A DNA stretch of 64,000 nucleotides, taken from Oxyruncus cristatus. Its lineage: Eukaryota > Chordata > Aves > Passeriformes > Cotingidae. The translations under genes were made by a program, and so were the position numbers. Positions 10,746-24,030 of this stretch are shown in pieces. The stretch lies in contig VXAY01003767.1 in NCBI GenBank assembly GCA_013399855.1, forward strand, positions 1,510,320 through 1,574,319. The letters run 5' to 3'. Below the pieces are notes generated by a model. The model was not told where the DNA came from. It did no database searches and was given only the letters and a program-made list of their open reading frames with translations. How positions within the stretch are numbered: position 1 is the stretch's first letter; each line of letters opens with the position of its first letter.

Positions 10746-13700
10746 AATACCAATGTTTCTTTTTACCCAATGAATTACGATGATTTATGTGCAGTACTTT
10801 TCTTGGAAAATCTACAGTTCACTAGAGACTTGGTTGTGCTCAAAAAAGTACATTTAATTTAGGACTGCAGGTTTCACTTGAATAAGATTGATGTAGCCCA
10901 ACATCCACTAAATATGAACTGAGAGAACAAAACCTATTTTCTTCAAAAGTATTAGAAACACACCAGAGAACATTAAACACAGGACTGTAAACCCTGTCCT
11001 GTTGCGACAGATAATATTCCCTACCAACAGAAGGGAAAATACAGAAGTGTCTTACTATACTTACAAATACACCCTCAACAGTGGCATGTTAACATTTAGC
11101 AGGTCAATTTGGATGTCCAGTTTACTATGTTGTTTATGCACTAACTGCCTTCAGAAAGAATTGTACTAGAAATGAAGTATCAATGAAAAATTTTTCTTGA
11201 GTAGCCTATTAAACTTGAGATGTCTCCTCCAAAGAACATAGGAGAGGTTTTATTTGGAAATAGTTCCTCTAACTGTGACTCATAATTTCTTTTTAAATAG
11301 ATATTGGGCCCTGTTTAACAGTGAGCATAGATCATATGGTGATTTCCATCTGAAATGTCTGTGACAAGTGCATTTGCTCTCCACAGAAAACAGGGAAAAG
11401 AAGAAAAAGTGGAGGAACATATCCATTTGGCACTTTGGTATAGAGGGAAAAATCCGTGGGACAACACACTGTGGTGTAAAAGCTACTTTTTCCATTCCTG
11501 TTCATTGTGTATGTTCCTATTAGGATTTTTTTAATGCTCTGAGTCAGCACTTCTCTAGGAGTATAACTAAAGCTGAAGTAAGGAAGAGAACAACCTGTGT
11601 ATGTCTTGCAGGGTCCTCCCATCACCATGCGCTCATCTGGTATCCTGTCCACGTGCGTGCAATAAGCACACACAAATTTTGTCTTCACAAATACAAGTTC
11701 TGGTGTGGCCAGAGTGTCCTCTATTGGTTTTTGCTGGTAGACGTATTGAAAATAAATTCTACATATTTTCATAATTCCCAAAGGAAAACTGTCAGATTCT
11801 ATTAGGAAAGAGAGAAGCATCTTAGCCTGTGACTGCTGTGAAAATCACTAGATATACCTTCCTAGATGTAAATTACCCTCCATTTCAATGAGATAATTCC
11901 TCTATCTGTTAACTAGGTTTCTGGAAAAAAACATAAGGTAATAAAATAAAAAATTTACATGGAAAATCTTAAAACATATTATATTAAATGTGTGGATGTA
12001 TTTTGAGGTATTTAGGGTGATGTGAATAAATTCCAGCTCCATTTGCCCCAGGACACTGATGTAAAAACAAGGAGATTGGTTTTGGATGGAAAGAATTCTA
12101 TTAAATATAAGTATAAATTTCCATTTGTTTTGGACTTCGTGAGGGAAAAAATACAATCAATGAGAGTCATTAACAGCCCTGTAAATACACAATGCAGAAC
12201 TGGATGGTTGGAAGCTGTGTTCAAATAGATTCAGAAGATGAGAAACGATGACAGTTCAAAATTTCACAGTTGAATTCAGCTAGTGTATCTTGAAAGAGCT
12301 TTTGCTTTTGATAAGAAGGGCAACATTAAAGAGTTGCTTCAAGCATTTTAGAGGGGATTTTTTTTTAAATGTATGAAGTTAAAACCAGATATGCAATACT
12401 TTTTTCTGCTGCTGAGTTCTTGGATAAAATAGTGGCATCAGTGCTGAAGAGCATAAATTATATTTGAGGACTATAAAAAAGAAATTGGGGAAGGGGCTGT
12501 CCTTTACACAGCTAACCCTTCAAATGAGTTAATATGGATCCCAATTTGAGGGAGAAATTTATCTCCAAACCAGACTAAAAATTAAAAATCTTGGTTTACT
12601 TTGATACATAGCACCTCTGTCTCAGACAAGTTTGCTGCTCCTGCTCAGAGTGATACTTTCTCTTTGGAACTGTAAACTCCTCCTAAATATTTACTTACAA
12701 TTTCAATGCCCCTTCAGGAATCTGTTACAGGATTGGAGACTCTGCATGCTTGGGGGCATGCTGAAGTCCCTTAAAGGTCAGGAGCCCAACCTTTAGATTA
12801 ATCATGACTTGTCCTCCCCATGTCAGTGTTAAGACCCTGTGCTCCCCTGCATCCTGTTTTCCCCCAAGAGAGATGTGGCTCCATGCTGCAGGTTGCCTAC
12901 TGGGTAGGGCTGGATCAGTGGCTGTAAGGTGTTCAGTTCAGTACAACAGCCTGTAGCCTGTATGGTCTAGCCTCTTCTAGCCATTTCAGCTCACAAATGA
13001 AACAAGCAGACATTGCAGTGTCACTTCATATCAACAAGAAATCAGGACTTATTTGTATATCCTCCCCTTGCAATGAAACTGAACTTTCTGAAACATTTTT
13101 AGGCTTTTTTTTTTTTTTCCAAATATGGAAGTATCAAATGGCTTTCCAAGTATGATGCATTTATTCAATTAGTCAGATGGATTGTTTGTTGGTTTGTTTT
13201 TCAGTCTCATATTGTAGCTGGCTGGTTTCCTCGGAGCCTGGCTGCTAGCAGACTGGTGGTGATGCTGGTTTAACCAGGTGCTGGCTGATGTTGCCAATAG
13301 AAGCATCTCATGGATAAAGCTATGCTTTTCAGAAGTGTATTCTTAATTTTCACTTTTGAGAATGTTCCCTGGGAAGCTTTGGCACTGCTGCTTTCTCTAT
13401 GAACCTGTTGGCCCAGATACAAATTCTCCCATTCTTTGGTCAGTGTGATTTTCATTATCCTCCTCTCTCTTATCTGTGTGTAACGACTTGCGTATTGTAG
13501 TTTTTCCCAGACAGCTTACAGGACATATGACTGGGGCATTGCTGTGGTGTGATGACTTTTACGGTTTTCCAACTGTTACAGTTTTTGAGGTAAATTGTCA
13601 GTACAAATTGCTGGGTTTTCATGTTTGTGCTGGATGTGTTTTCTTGTACGTGCAACAGTATATTCTTACCTAAGTATTATTTTTGTCAGTTTTTAACTTT

Positions 13701-14791
13701 TCAAGTTTGATATGTAAGATGGAGAAATATATTTTTATAACTCAGGAGACCAAAATCTCTCCTTAAATGAAATGACTTGGTCTGGGAGTTAATCTCTCCT
13801 GTAAATATTGAAATAAATTATGACCCACTTATTGAGAGTAGCTAATGAGCTTTTGGTCTTTTTTATTGTATAATCTGCATATCTCCTTTTAGGTGCACTT
13901 TATAACATGTTCTGAATTTTTCAAACACTGATTTGTTTTTTTTCTGTAAACCAGAAAGCAGCTTTATCTTCTCAGCTTCTTTCAAACAAGAATAACTACA
14001 AGGAAAAAAACATGTGCAACCTCAACCTCATTTTAATTCATCTTCTCATGTTCTCTGAAAACCAGCCTAAGCTATTTATTGAGACACATAAGGTCTTTCC
14101 TGCTCTGTTAAAACATTTTTTACATAGCATATTTCAGTGCTTTGTAATTCTTCTCTTCTATGAAATAGTTCAGATATGGAACAGCATGTTAAGAACACAT
14201 TTAAATACGTTACCTGTGAGAAAATCAAATCTTAGATGTATATCTCCCATCACACAAATGGCACAAAAAAGCTCAAATGTTTCATTTACTGTTGGGCAGT
14301 TCTTTGAATCAATTTGTCTTTGTAAGAGTTTTCTAAATTCCCTGATTCAGAGGAAGATAGAGTCTTCAAACTGTCTGGGATAATGCTGGCTTAGCTGTCC
14401 ACTTGTATGGACATTTTTCTGGCTAGGAGTGACTTGACTGAATCTGATTATAATATTATTCCACTTAAAACTGATGTTCTATGAAATTTCAATTATATAA
14501 TAATCAGCCATTCAGATGTTAAAAATTTCTGATCTATACATAACAATCCTACTACTTCACATCACGTGTATATGTGTGTACTAGTGTTGGAAACCCACCA
14601 GGCTGTGAAAGGAGCAATCCACAGCAATGTCCAGCAAGAAGACTGAGGCGTTGGATTGTGGCCTTCCTTTGTGTTTTTTCTCTCAGCTGTCCAGCTTCAT
14701 ATACACCAAACACAGACATTGAAACCAAGGATATGTCACATTACTTGTTAACCTATGAATCCACATCTTATACTGTAGCTGAATAAGTGAC
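10746..14791. other. AT-rich noncoding DNA with one GC-richer patch
   Basis: No gene or repeat family was recognised. The longest frame is on the minus strand at 11820-11332 (about 160 codons). It has no recognisable domain, and another frame overlaps it. A GC-richer patch at about 12600-13010 could be a decayed repeat, but I could not assign it. Confidence 0.5.
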
Positions 14792-15265
14792 TGTGTCAGG
14801 TTTGCATGGGAAAGTTTTGGTAGTAGGGTGGAGGTCGCTACTGGGATGGCTCTGTGAGAACCTGCAAGAAGCTTTCCCCATGTCTGACAGAGGAGGGACC
14901 CATGTTGTAGCAGTTTGTAAAGAACTGGAGCCTGTAGGAAGGGCTCACATTTGAGTTCATAGAGGACTATCTCCATGGGAGGAACCACATGCTGGAGCAG
15001 GAGAAGAATGTGAGGAGTCCTCCCCCTGAAGAGATAGGAGCAGTAGAGACAACGTGTAATGAACTGAACGCAAGCCCCATTTCCTGTCCCCTTGAGCTGC
15101 TTGGGGGGAGGAGGTTGGGAAAATCGTGAGTGAAGTTGAGCCCAGGAAGAAGGGAGGAATCAGGGAAAGGTGTTCTTTAAGTTTTGTGTTTATTTATCTT
15201 TACCCTATTCTGATGCAATTGGCAATGAATTAAACTAATTTCCCAAGTCATGAACCAGAGGTTGT
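14792..15265 (+). mobile_element. Solo LTR, avian ERVL-type, internally deleted
   Basis: The element begins TGTGTCAGGTTTGCATGGGA, the 5' end of a common avian LTR usually placed with ERVL. It goes on through TTTTGGTAGTAGG, AAGCTTTCCCCATGTCTGAC and the repeated GGACCCATG/GGAGCAGGAG-type block. It then reaches AATTAAACTAATTTCCCAAGTC at about 15231-15250, where the family has its 3' part. About 300 bases expected after GACAGAG (14901) are missing, and the terminal bases after 15265 are not recognisable. No retroviral coding sequence adjoins it, so it is best seen as a recombined solo LTR. The element at 56812-57206 belongs to the same family in the opposite orientation. Confidence 0.8.
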
Positions 15266-18200
15266 AGTGAATAAGGCCATTGCCAGAAGAATGTTGTTCA
15301 GTCTATTCACAAGTGTTAGTTAATGAATTTGAGAAACCCTTGTGGCCATGGCAGTTGATCCCTGCCTGGATTCTGTGGCTGTGAATTTATTGTGTGGTGC
15401 TAGGAAAATTACATAAAAAAAGTGCCTGCAGCAAGTCATTGATGTCTTCCATACCTCTCTTTATGGAACTTGGGTTCTGGAATGCATGAATAATTAAGCT
15501 ATTTTAGGATCTGTGCTATGAACATGAGAATTTTCTTATTTTACTGAGAACTTTCAAAAAATCAGATGGCTCAAATGCATAGTTGTGATTTTAGCATAAA
15601 TTTCTCATGTCTGCTCCTGATATATTAAATAGGCTAATGATCACCTGAAGTAATTTTTGCCTCAGATGGGAATTGTGGTGATGAATGATATGATAGGAAA
15701 GCCACAGAAAAGCCCATGACAAAATTAATAGAATTTGGATAATGGGCAATAAATAATGTACTGATTGACACACTGAAGGATAAAACCCCCAAACAACACT
15801 AACACAAAAACCCCCAAACACCCAGCAGGGAATAGCTCCACAGTGATGTCATTCATCTCAGGAACTGAATTATTAGGGCCAGTATGTTGGTGACAGTATT
15901 CAGTTGTTGATGTGAAACTTGCACTGTAAAACATAAAGCACTTGAAGGTGGACTGTAATTTTGGCCTTTTCTGCCTCTTAACTTCTCGGAGTTAATTATG
16001 AATTTTAATGTAGTTTTCATTTGCATGTAAAAAGAAGATCATTATGTCCTAGTTATATTCAATTATATGTTCAGGAATGGAAGTAGATTACCACAGTGAT
16101 TGAACACACATTCCAGTTCTCAGAGGAGATAATACAATACGTTCTTGACTCAGTGGATCACATCTAAGGTTATGGTAAGACTTTGCAAACAGATTTATAG
16201 TGAAGAAAATTAGTTGAGGCATCAAGATCCTCTGAGTCATTACTAATGCTTTATGATTCAGTATTCTTTGCTTCAAAACCATGAATCATCCTTTCAAAAG
16301 TTACAACAAAGCAATTCTTTTGAATTTTTGTTTTAAACAATAGCTCACTTAGCAAGCACATTTTCATCTACAAAGATGTTATTAAGCAGAATTTTATATA
16401 ACTAGATGACAAGTTTTGTGTCTGAAAAAGTCTACTTTTGTGTAAAAATATATTGATATATGGAGTAATACGTCTGAAGAATGTAATTACACTCACTTAT
16501 TGCTTGCTTTCCATTCTAAAATGTGTATGCATTTGTTTTCTAGCTATGGTGTATTTCCATCAGAGAATTTAATTTATTTAATCAGTTTGTTCTCGTTATA
16601 TTATGTGTATTAATTATGTTATTTATAATTTAAAATTTTTTTAATTTGTTTTTTACAGTGCTATACTGCAAGGAAGACAAAATTTAGATAATCTTCTTTT
16701 GCAGAATAACATAATAGTTCATCGATTTTCCTACTTCTGTATAAAGAACAGAAGTCTTTAAATTGTGATTTAAATGAAAATTCTATTGCTTTTTTTAATT
16801 TAAGATTTTTTTTTATTTATGTGAAGGAATATTCCAGAACTATATATTTAGAGTCTCACTCTAATGGATCCTTGAAAGTGTTGCATCATCAAAGAGGGAA
16901 AAATGGACAAAATGGGGATCAGCCTATACAGAAATCCCTCAATACCTGAATGAGGATGGAGAAAAGACGAAGTCTGCAAGGCAAGTCGTGGTCCTTTGCT
17001 GGAGCTGGTGGTGCACTTGAAAGCAGAAAATAAATTTTAATAGGAATTTAACTGTGTTCAAGAAAGCTTGGTGCAGGTCCAAGTTTGACATACTGCCTAT
17101 CAACTCCTGTCCCTGGCAACCATTATCTATGACAGTGGACTGGAATATAACATGTCATGACTATTATAACACCTGTGATAATGTGGGCATTTTGGTAGTG
17201 TGTTTTTTGTCCAAGTAGTTTTGAAACACAGGCATAGCCTACAGAAGTGTCTCCATTTCAGCCTTTTCAAATGCAAGTAAAGCTTTCCAAGTGGTTTCCT
17301 GATACTGTTAAATGTATTTTTTTTTTCTTGCAACAGCTAAAAATTCTTTAATGTGGAATTGTTTTAAACTTGCAATATATATTTTGAAAACAATGACTGT
17401 TGTTTGTTCTGAATTTGCTATGCTACATGGAATGTTAATGGTTATCCCCATATTCTAATCAATTTCTTCTTTAAATGGCAGGACATTTTTTAACAATGAT
17501 GAGGAATGTTGCAGAAGTTTTAACTAGAAATTATATATTTGGATATGTTTTGGGCCTGAAGAGTTATTTTACTTTCTGGCAGTATTTTAAAAGAAATACT
17601 GGGGTCTTTCAGTGCATATAAATTGATGAATTACATTTTTGACATTTCTAATTTACAGCAGTGCAGGTATAGAGACACAGAATTTGAATGTCTTTTTCTT
17701 CCTACTCTTGAATCTACATGGAGATTAATCTCCTACCTAAGTAATGCTGAGTTATCAATCATTCATGCTGCTAAATGTCAAAGGCAAAGAACACACTGTG
17801 AAGTAAGACTGAAATCTTGTTTTAAAGAAAAAATATTCTGTTTCTCCAAGAGAAGGAAAAAGATGTTTTAATTTTTTAAGCATATTTAATTGAAAAATGC
17901 TAAGGCTGAAAGTTTCCCTAGACAGTTACAATCCATGCTATGTTGTTGAAAAAGCTTACTTTAAAGAAACACTGAACTGATTTCAGTTGTACTCTTAGTC
18001 TGACAAGGAGGAAAACAGCCTGCTACCTAATGAGAGAAGAGCATTAAAATAGGAGACTACTAAGAGTCATGACTCAAAGAGGTTGTCAGTGAGATAAGAG
18101 CGGAAGAGGCAGAAGGGTGTAAGGCCAGGGGATAAAATACTTCAAGGTTTCCTTAGCTGTAACACATTCAAAGATGTTGGAAACTTTCATTCCCCCCTTC

Positions 18201-19370
18201 CACTCCCTCTGAGCATGCTGGTGTGCCTGATTAATGCAGCTAATACAGTGTTTAATGTTTAAAATAAATGCTCTTAGGCACTTGTGCTTCCTGTTGGCCA
18301 GGAGCTAGTGGAAACATTAACTGAATTACATATAGAACTAGGATGAGAAGTAAGCCTCTGAAAAGCATAGTGCTTTCCTGGTACCACTGAGAAAATACTG
18401 CTATTTCTCTTTCTTTGTGGTTTTATTTCTTGTTTTCTCCATCTTCTGTGTCTTGTTACTGCTAAAATCTCTCTGCGAGAGAGCTCAAAATAACACAAAA
18501 ATACCTTTAAGTATAGAACATTCAGGTAATTTTATCATCTTTCTGCGGTTTGCATATGATCAGATGTTTTTTCTACTTCAGAAATAAGAAAAAAACCGTT
18601 TCTTTCTTTAGTCCAAAAAGTATTTTAAGGTGATGAATTTAAAATTTTGCAACTTGAGCAAAATATTCAAAACATTTTTTGTCCTAGATGCCTTTGTTTG
18701 TTTGTTTGGGGTTGTGTGTGTGTGTGTGTGTGACATATTTACTTGCAGTGCTGGGAGATATTCCTTGATTGTTATTGTTCTCCCTCTTATATTCTTCACG
18801 GTTTGAGCTCATCTCAAAGAAAAGGTATTGTGGGGCCATGTCAAGAGAAAAATCATTCCTTTCTTTCATGATAGGTAATACTTCAACATTGTTCACTGTC
18901 AGTATTTGAATACAGTTATTTTTTTTTTTTCTCTTTAGTCACTTCCCTCATTACCTTTGGCCCTACAAAGCAAGCAAATGCAGCTTTCAAAGTTTTGTTT
19001 GAAAGATGCTTAACATTTCTATGAACTTGGATGAATGAGGCTTGGAACTGGAATAACAAGTTGAATTTGAGGGATTTTTGCTGGCATTAGAGCTTTTAAG
19101 TGTTTTTAACAGCCCTGTTAGACTGCATGCAGTGAGATATCCATATATAGAACACATAATAGATACATGTTTTTCCTAAATGTTCGTCCCTGGTTGCCAT
19201 TTTTTTAACTGAAGTTTGTTTAAAATGGCAAATAATGTGCATTTAATATGGGATTTTTGTTACTGTTGAACATGTGGAGACCTATTAGGATTGGATGTTT
19301 TATTTCTCCCTGCAAAAAGGAAGTAGGAGAAACAAAAGGAGGAGAGAACCATCTTTCATTGTCTAGTATT
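15266..19370. other. AT-rich noncoding DNA
   Basis: No gene or mobile element was recognised. A GT repeat at about 18712-18732, preceded by GTTTGTTT, is the main simple repeat. Short frames here have no recognisable products. Confidence 0.55.
18694..18732. repeat. GTTT and GT microsatellite
   Basis: A short GTTT run passes directly into (GT)n. The AC-repeat frames translated from the opposite strand (Thr-His repeats) are artefacts of this. Confidence 0.9.
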
Positions 19371-20021
19371 TCACAGAATCCCAGGAGATGATGAGTTGGA
19401 AGGGACCCACAAGGATCATCAAGTCCAACTCTTAGCCCAAAAGTAACACCATGTGCCTGAGAGTAAGTCACTTAGTGCCCTGGTCTAGTAACCACAGTCC
19501 TGTTGGATCAAGGTTTGGACTTGATGATCTCAGATGTCTTTTCCAACCCAGCTGATTCTATGATTCTATGATCATCCAAGTGCCTCTTGAACTCTGTCAG
19601 AATTGGTACTGTGACCACTTCCCCGGGGGAGCCTGTTCCAGTGCCCAAGAACCCTCTGGTTGGGTGAAGAACCTTTTTATAATATCCATCCTAAACCTTT
19701 CCTGACATAAATTCAAGCCCTTCCCTTGGGTTGTATCACTGGTCACCACAGAGAAGAGATGAGTGTCTGCCCCTCTTCTTCCCCTGACAGACAAGTTGTA
19801 GACTGCAATGAGGTCTTCCCTCAGGCTCTTCTTCTCTAGGCTGAACACACCAAGTGACCTCAGCTGCTCGTCATACACTTCCCCTCAAGGCCCTTCACCA
19901 TCTTTGTTGTCCTTCTTTGGACACTCTCTAATAGCTCAATATCTTTCTTATATTGTGGTGCCCAAAACTGCACACAATATTCAAGGTGAGGCTGCACCAG
20001 TGCAGAGCAGAGCGGGACAAC
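19371..20021 (-). mobile_element. CR1 LINE, 5'-truncated, interrupted by a nested CR1
   Basis: Read on the minus strand, the copy starts at about 20021 with the ORF2 block [15 protein letters not shown]. It continues through GVFSLEKKSLREDL and the LFSVV and FF-TQPEGSW-type motifs, then the 3' UTR, to the tail at 19371. Frames at 20081-19860 and 19878-19597 hold consecutive ORF2 parts in different phases, so the ORF is frameshifted. The plus-strand tail begins TCACAGAATCCCAGG and GTTGGAAGGGACCCACAAGG, the usual reverse CR1 end. At 19464-19572 the match is broken by another CR1 in plus orientation, after which the host sequence resumes with CATCCAAGTGCCTCTTGAAC. Part of the 3' UTR before the break is also shortened. 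Confidence 0.93.
19464..19572 (+). mobile_element. Short CR1 3' end nested in the 19371-20021 copy
   Basis: About 109 bases form a plus-strand CR1 3' end. The order is TTAGTGCCCTGGTCTAGT, a GGACTTGATGATCTCAGATG block, CTTTTCCAACCC, and two octamers GATTCTATGATTCTATG ending at about 19570. It lies between minus-strand CR1 segments that are adjacent in the consensus as I know it (GTGCCTGAGAG and CATCCAAGTGCC), so it inserted later. It looks less decayed than its host. It is too short to encode anything. Confidence 0.85.
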
Positions 20022-20350
20022 TATTATACTAGCTATAAAACAGAACCAGATTTTAGAGAATTGAATTATTATTATAAACAAGGAAAGGGCTAAACATTTC
20101 CAAATGACAACTAGAAATCTATATACTTGTTCTGAAGCTTATTTTATGTAGCAGAACACTTTTATCAAAAAAATATATAGTAATCACTGTATATACATCC
20201 CACAACTTTGCCTACAGCTGTGGCAAATAGAAATGAACGTGCGGCTTTATGCTCTCTTATTTGCAGAAAGATAACATTATTTCTCTTAATTCTTCTAACA
20301 ACATCAAAGTATCTACCAGAGTTGTTTTTAGTGCAAGAAATGACTCTTGG
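20022..20350. other. AT-rich noncoding DNA
   Basis: This is a short spacer between two CR1 fragments. Frames on both strands overlap each other, and none is recognisable. Confidence 0.5.
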
Positions 20351-20423
20351 GAAGGGTCCTGTGCAGGGCCAGGAGTTGGATTCGAGGATCCTTGTGGGTC
20401 CCTTCAGATTCAGCATATGATAT
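20351..20423 (+). mobile_element. CR1 LINE 3'-end fragment
   Basis: The fragment reads GAAGGGTCCTGTGCAGGGCC, AGGAGTTGGATTCGAGGATC and CTTGTGGGTCCCTTCAGATT, then a decayed CAGCATATGATA tail. This is the distal 3' UTR of the same CR1 type as the minus-strand copy at 19371-20021. It is in the opposite orientation, only about 330 bases away, and is extremely 5'-truncated. Confidence 0.85.
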
Positions 20424-20499
20424 TTGGTTTTTCAGTGTGTTTGGGATGTTAGGAACAGTCATTAAGCTGTTACTCAGAGTCATCAAATTAACTGCACTA

Positions 20500-20572
20500 T
20501 GTTAAGTGATGTTGGAAGCATACCCACCCCTCCCCACCAACACTCTCCAGGTTTGAATGCACACATACACAT

Positions 20573-20612
<40 letters not shown>

Positions 20613-21870
20613 CCTCAGCACCATCATCGACTCTCTGTCTGCCCAGAACACCTGCCCAGATCCTTGTCCCCTTACCTGCTTCATGGTTCCTGACTCCCCA
20701 GGCGATCCAGCTTGATTCTCACTGGCAGACTTATCTGTCATGCACCTCTGAAGAGCAGGTACCCCATGTCGACCTAATACCCTGGCCCAGACCTGAAGAT
20801 CCCTTACTTGACATGGAGTACAGGTTAAAGTTTGAAAGGAAGTTACCTATGCACAAGCCACACACAAGTGCACACTCACCTGTTTTGGGGAAGATGCAGA
20901 CACTTGTCAGCCCCAGGAGCTGGAAGACTATGACACATGGTCCTGTTCCAGCTGTCCATGCAGAGACCCTCACTCACATCAGTCTCTCCTGTGGCAGGTT
21001 TAGGGAACACACACACCCACACATACACACACACCTCCCATTCCAACCCCTACAACTGGAAGTTAAAGACCCCAACTCACTTCAGTAGCTGATGCTAAGA
21101 CCCCACTTGCTGCAGTAGCAGACTCCATGGGCCAGGGGTGCCTGTGTCCCCAGTCTGACTCCAGTAGCTCACACTCAATCCACTAAGGCTCATTCCCCAG
21201 GTAACTGGCACTGAGTGCATGCATGGCACACATACACATACACATGGGGTAGAAAGTGAGATCATGGCAGGGAGTTGAGAAAAGATTTAATGATATGATA
21301 AGACAGACTGGTAATCAGGGACAGGGCTGTCAGACGAGTGTACTGACTGGCCCCTTCTACGTACAACTGGCCTCTGTTATACCCTTTTCTTTCTATTTCC
21401 CCTTCCAGATCCCCTTCACTTGCACATTGCCTCATCAGTGGCCATAGTACCCCTGCCCCACATCCACAACATCCTCGACACTCATGTTTGCATCCTTACC
21501 GGTTGCAAAGACCTGGTTTGCCTGTAATTTTTTGGTAGCCTGTCAGTTATTGTGATGGGTCGGGTTCATTTCTGATTATTGTCTTCATTAAGGCTAATTG
21601 TTCAGGTTTCATATCTTTGTCTGTTTGCCCCCCTCCCTTTCCTTATCATCACAATTTTTAAAGGTCGTTAGTCAGACAATCATACTGAAGACAAGCAAAA
21701 CTTTCTCACCTCCACATATCCTCACCAATCAGTGTATCTGGCTGTGTTTATTCTTATCAAGACTTCCCTTATCAATTGTAAGTCAGGTTTGCCCCTGTAT
21801 GCTCTTGTTTATGGCTCCTTTGACCAGATATCCTTAAAAGAGCAGACACTGTTTCCACATACCCCTGTAG
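20500..21870 (-). mobile_element. GC-richer CA-rich block, possible LTR (minus)
   Basis: This block has clearly higher GC than its surroundings. It holds CA-rich tracts near 20558-20610, 21010-21035 and 21228-21245. It also carries degenerate copies of a GACCCC..CTCAC..CAGTAGC motif near 20964, 21068 and 21099. On the minus strand a TATA-like GGGTATAAC lies at about 21386-21378, and an ATTAAAT lies downstream near 21287-21281. That spacing fits an LTR promoter and polyadenylation site. I do not recognise a named family and could not set ends. Open frames here (for example 20813-21088) look like repeat translations. A decayed minisatellite-bearing LTR is my best guess. Confidence 0.35.
20558..20610. 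repeat. AC microsatellite
   Basis: This is an imperfect AC/CA tract with a pure (AC)15 core at about 20580-20610. It is followed by a short C run. Confidence 0.95.
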
Positions 21871-24030
21871 AGTGTTTTGTTAATTAGTGAAATGATTTTA
21901 CTCATAAATTTTCATTTACTGCAAACTTTTATGGCAATGAGTTAGTGATGCCTAAAATGCTCTCCCTTTGAACCTCAAGACTTGGTTTGTTCAGTGTATC
22001 TAGTCAGAATGGATATTAACCTGAAATACTATATTCTTTGCAACCATTTTGGGTAATGCATAAACATATACCTAATTTGATATATCGTCAGTGATATACT
22101 GACTATGGGAATACAGATCACTTTGGCTTATATTTTCCTTTTTGCTGTGGGATAAATCAAGAACAATATTCATAGAATTACTCCGTAATTATCAAATATT
22201 TCTGAAACCAGACTGTGCCCAGTGTTTTTGACCATAGTTACTGAAAACTGCAAACTTTGCAGATTTGTACTTCATTTAGAAAACAAAGAAACTATACTTT
22301 CATTCCTAAGTCATTGCATTGCAGGCTACAAGACTGATGGGTGCAAAAATGTTGTGGAAGACTATTCAGCATCCATTTTGTGGGCTAAGACTGAGGAAAA
22401 ACTCCAAGTGAGAAGATAAAAATATCACTCATGCTGGTAATGTTAGATTTAATTTCAGCTTTTGAAAGTGTCAGAAATACTGTCAGACTGAAAAGGTTGA
22501 CTGACAATGAAACCAATGATATCTGAAGTACTAAGATGAATTTTTTTGTCTGCAGTTCAAGAAAAGTATTTGCAATTAGAAAAGTATTTATCTTGTTGAG
22601 GTAACAAGAGAGACTTGGATAAGATTAGATCTCAAGTTACGTAAAACAAAATGAAACAAAAGACCTCCCCACCCCTTCCAAAGAAAAAAACACCTTAAAT
22701 AAAAAAAAGGACACAACCCCCCAGAAAAACAGAAGTTAAAAAAAAAGGTTTTAGAGCCTGTAGAAGCAAAGACACATAATGATGTACTCCCTGCTTCTCA
22801 GAAGTCAAAGATAAAACCATCACTTTCTTTATTTAGACTTTTATCTCCTCTCATTTGAATGTATCCTGCTTTTTTGCCTGTTCACAGGGTAGAGACAGTA
22901 GATAGAATGCACAGACACATCCCAACTTGCTGTGAAGTCTTCCTGCTTTGCACATATCTTTGTTCATTTCCATGATCTTTGTGAGCCTAAACGATGCAAT
23001 TTTCCTCCCATCTGTTCTCCTGCTGATGCCTTTGCCTGATGTTCGCAAAAGCAGTATATGATAACCTACGTAAGACATGAACAGGAATTGCCTGCTTACA
23101 TCCAAACAGTTCTACTCACTTGCTGAGAATGTTCTACGTGCTTGTTTCTTTCCATATCATCTATTTATGAAATGGAATAACGGAAGCAGAATTCTCTTCC
23201 AGAGCAAGATACCAAGTGTTTTTATGTAGTAGCCTAATTTTCTATGACTAAGTAAAATCTAAGAGCAAATCCATTGGCCCCGAGTGTCCCACAACCAGAT
23301 GTTTCAGACCTTGGATTGCAGCTCAGAAGAGGTAATTTAATCAGTGGAGTCCCAGCATATAATACAGGTGGAGCTTCATGATCATCTAGTTGCCCCAAAA
23401 GCAAGTTGTTTTGCCTTTCAGTGTGCAAAAATGGTTTTTACAGCTAAGGGTTCTTTCGTTTAATGGAATTCTTCATCTCATGTTACACTTTGTTTTGTTT
23501 TGTTTCCATTTTATTAATTAAGATAATGAAAGAAGCAAGAAATAGAATTTGTAGGGTAAACATGATTAGTAACATATTGGTGAAATTCCTTGGTGTTATA
23601 CCCAAAACCGATTTTTCTCTGTAGTTCCCTTTTTGTCTAAAGGAAACGAAGACTAGAGAGATGAGTATTTTTCAATACTCTTCAGTGAATTGCTTAATTT
23701 TATCAGGTTTTCATACTGCCACTAATAACTTCACTTGAAAAAAATGCCTTTTCCTTTCAGAAAGCTTGGAAAGGCGTAGGTAGGTCATGGCTACAATTCT
23801 ATCTGCCTAAGTTAAAAACAAAGGAACAAACCAAGGTGGTAACTACTTTAGCTAGTGAAAAAAGCAATGTATCATGCTAATGTTTCACAAACAATATGCT
23901 GTTCAAAGAACTTTCTCTATTATTTTTCTGGCTGTGTACAACAAAAACTAATAAGTTTCTGTCTAACGTTTCATTGCTCTGCTTTGAGATAAGAGAAAAA
24001 AAAGCCCATGGCTGAGAATTAGATCTTAAA
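21871..24030. other. AT-rich noncoding DNA
   Basis: No gene was recognised. A low-complexity A/C-rich patch lies at about 22640-22750. A weak exon-like segment at 22325-22407 has an acceptor-like TTGCATTGCAG before it and GTGAGA after it, but no recognisable product. Confidence 0.5.

Noticed and set aside
11332..11820. 162-codon minus-strand frame as a gene
   Set aside because: No domain, start context or conservation signal is visible, and a second frame overlaps it. One frame of this length can occur by chance in 64 kb.
20499..20741. Frames rich in His-Thr or Val-Cys repeats
   Set aside because: They are translations of the AC microsatellite, open on both strands only because of the repeat.
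22325..22407. Exon-like segment with CAG acceptor and GTGAGA donor
   Set aside because: It is 83 bases, the donor lacks the usual preceding G, and the translation matches nothing known to me. Splice-like pairs are common by chance.
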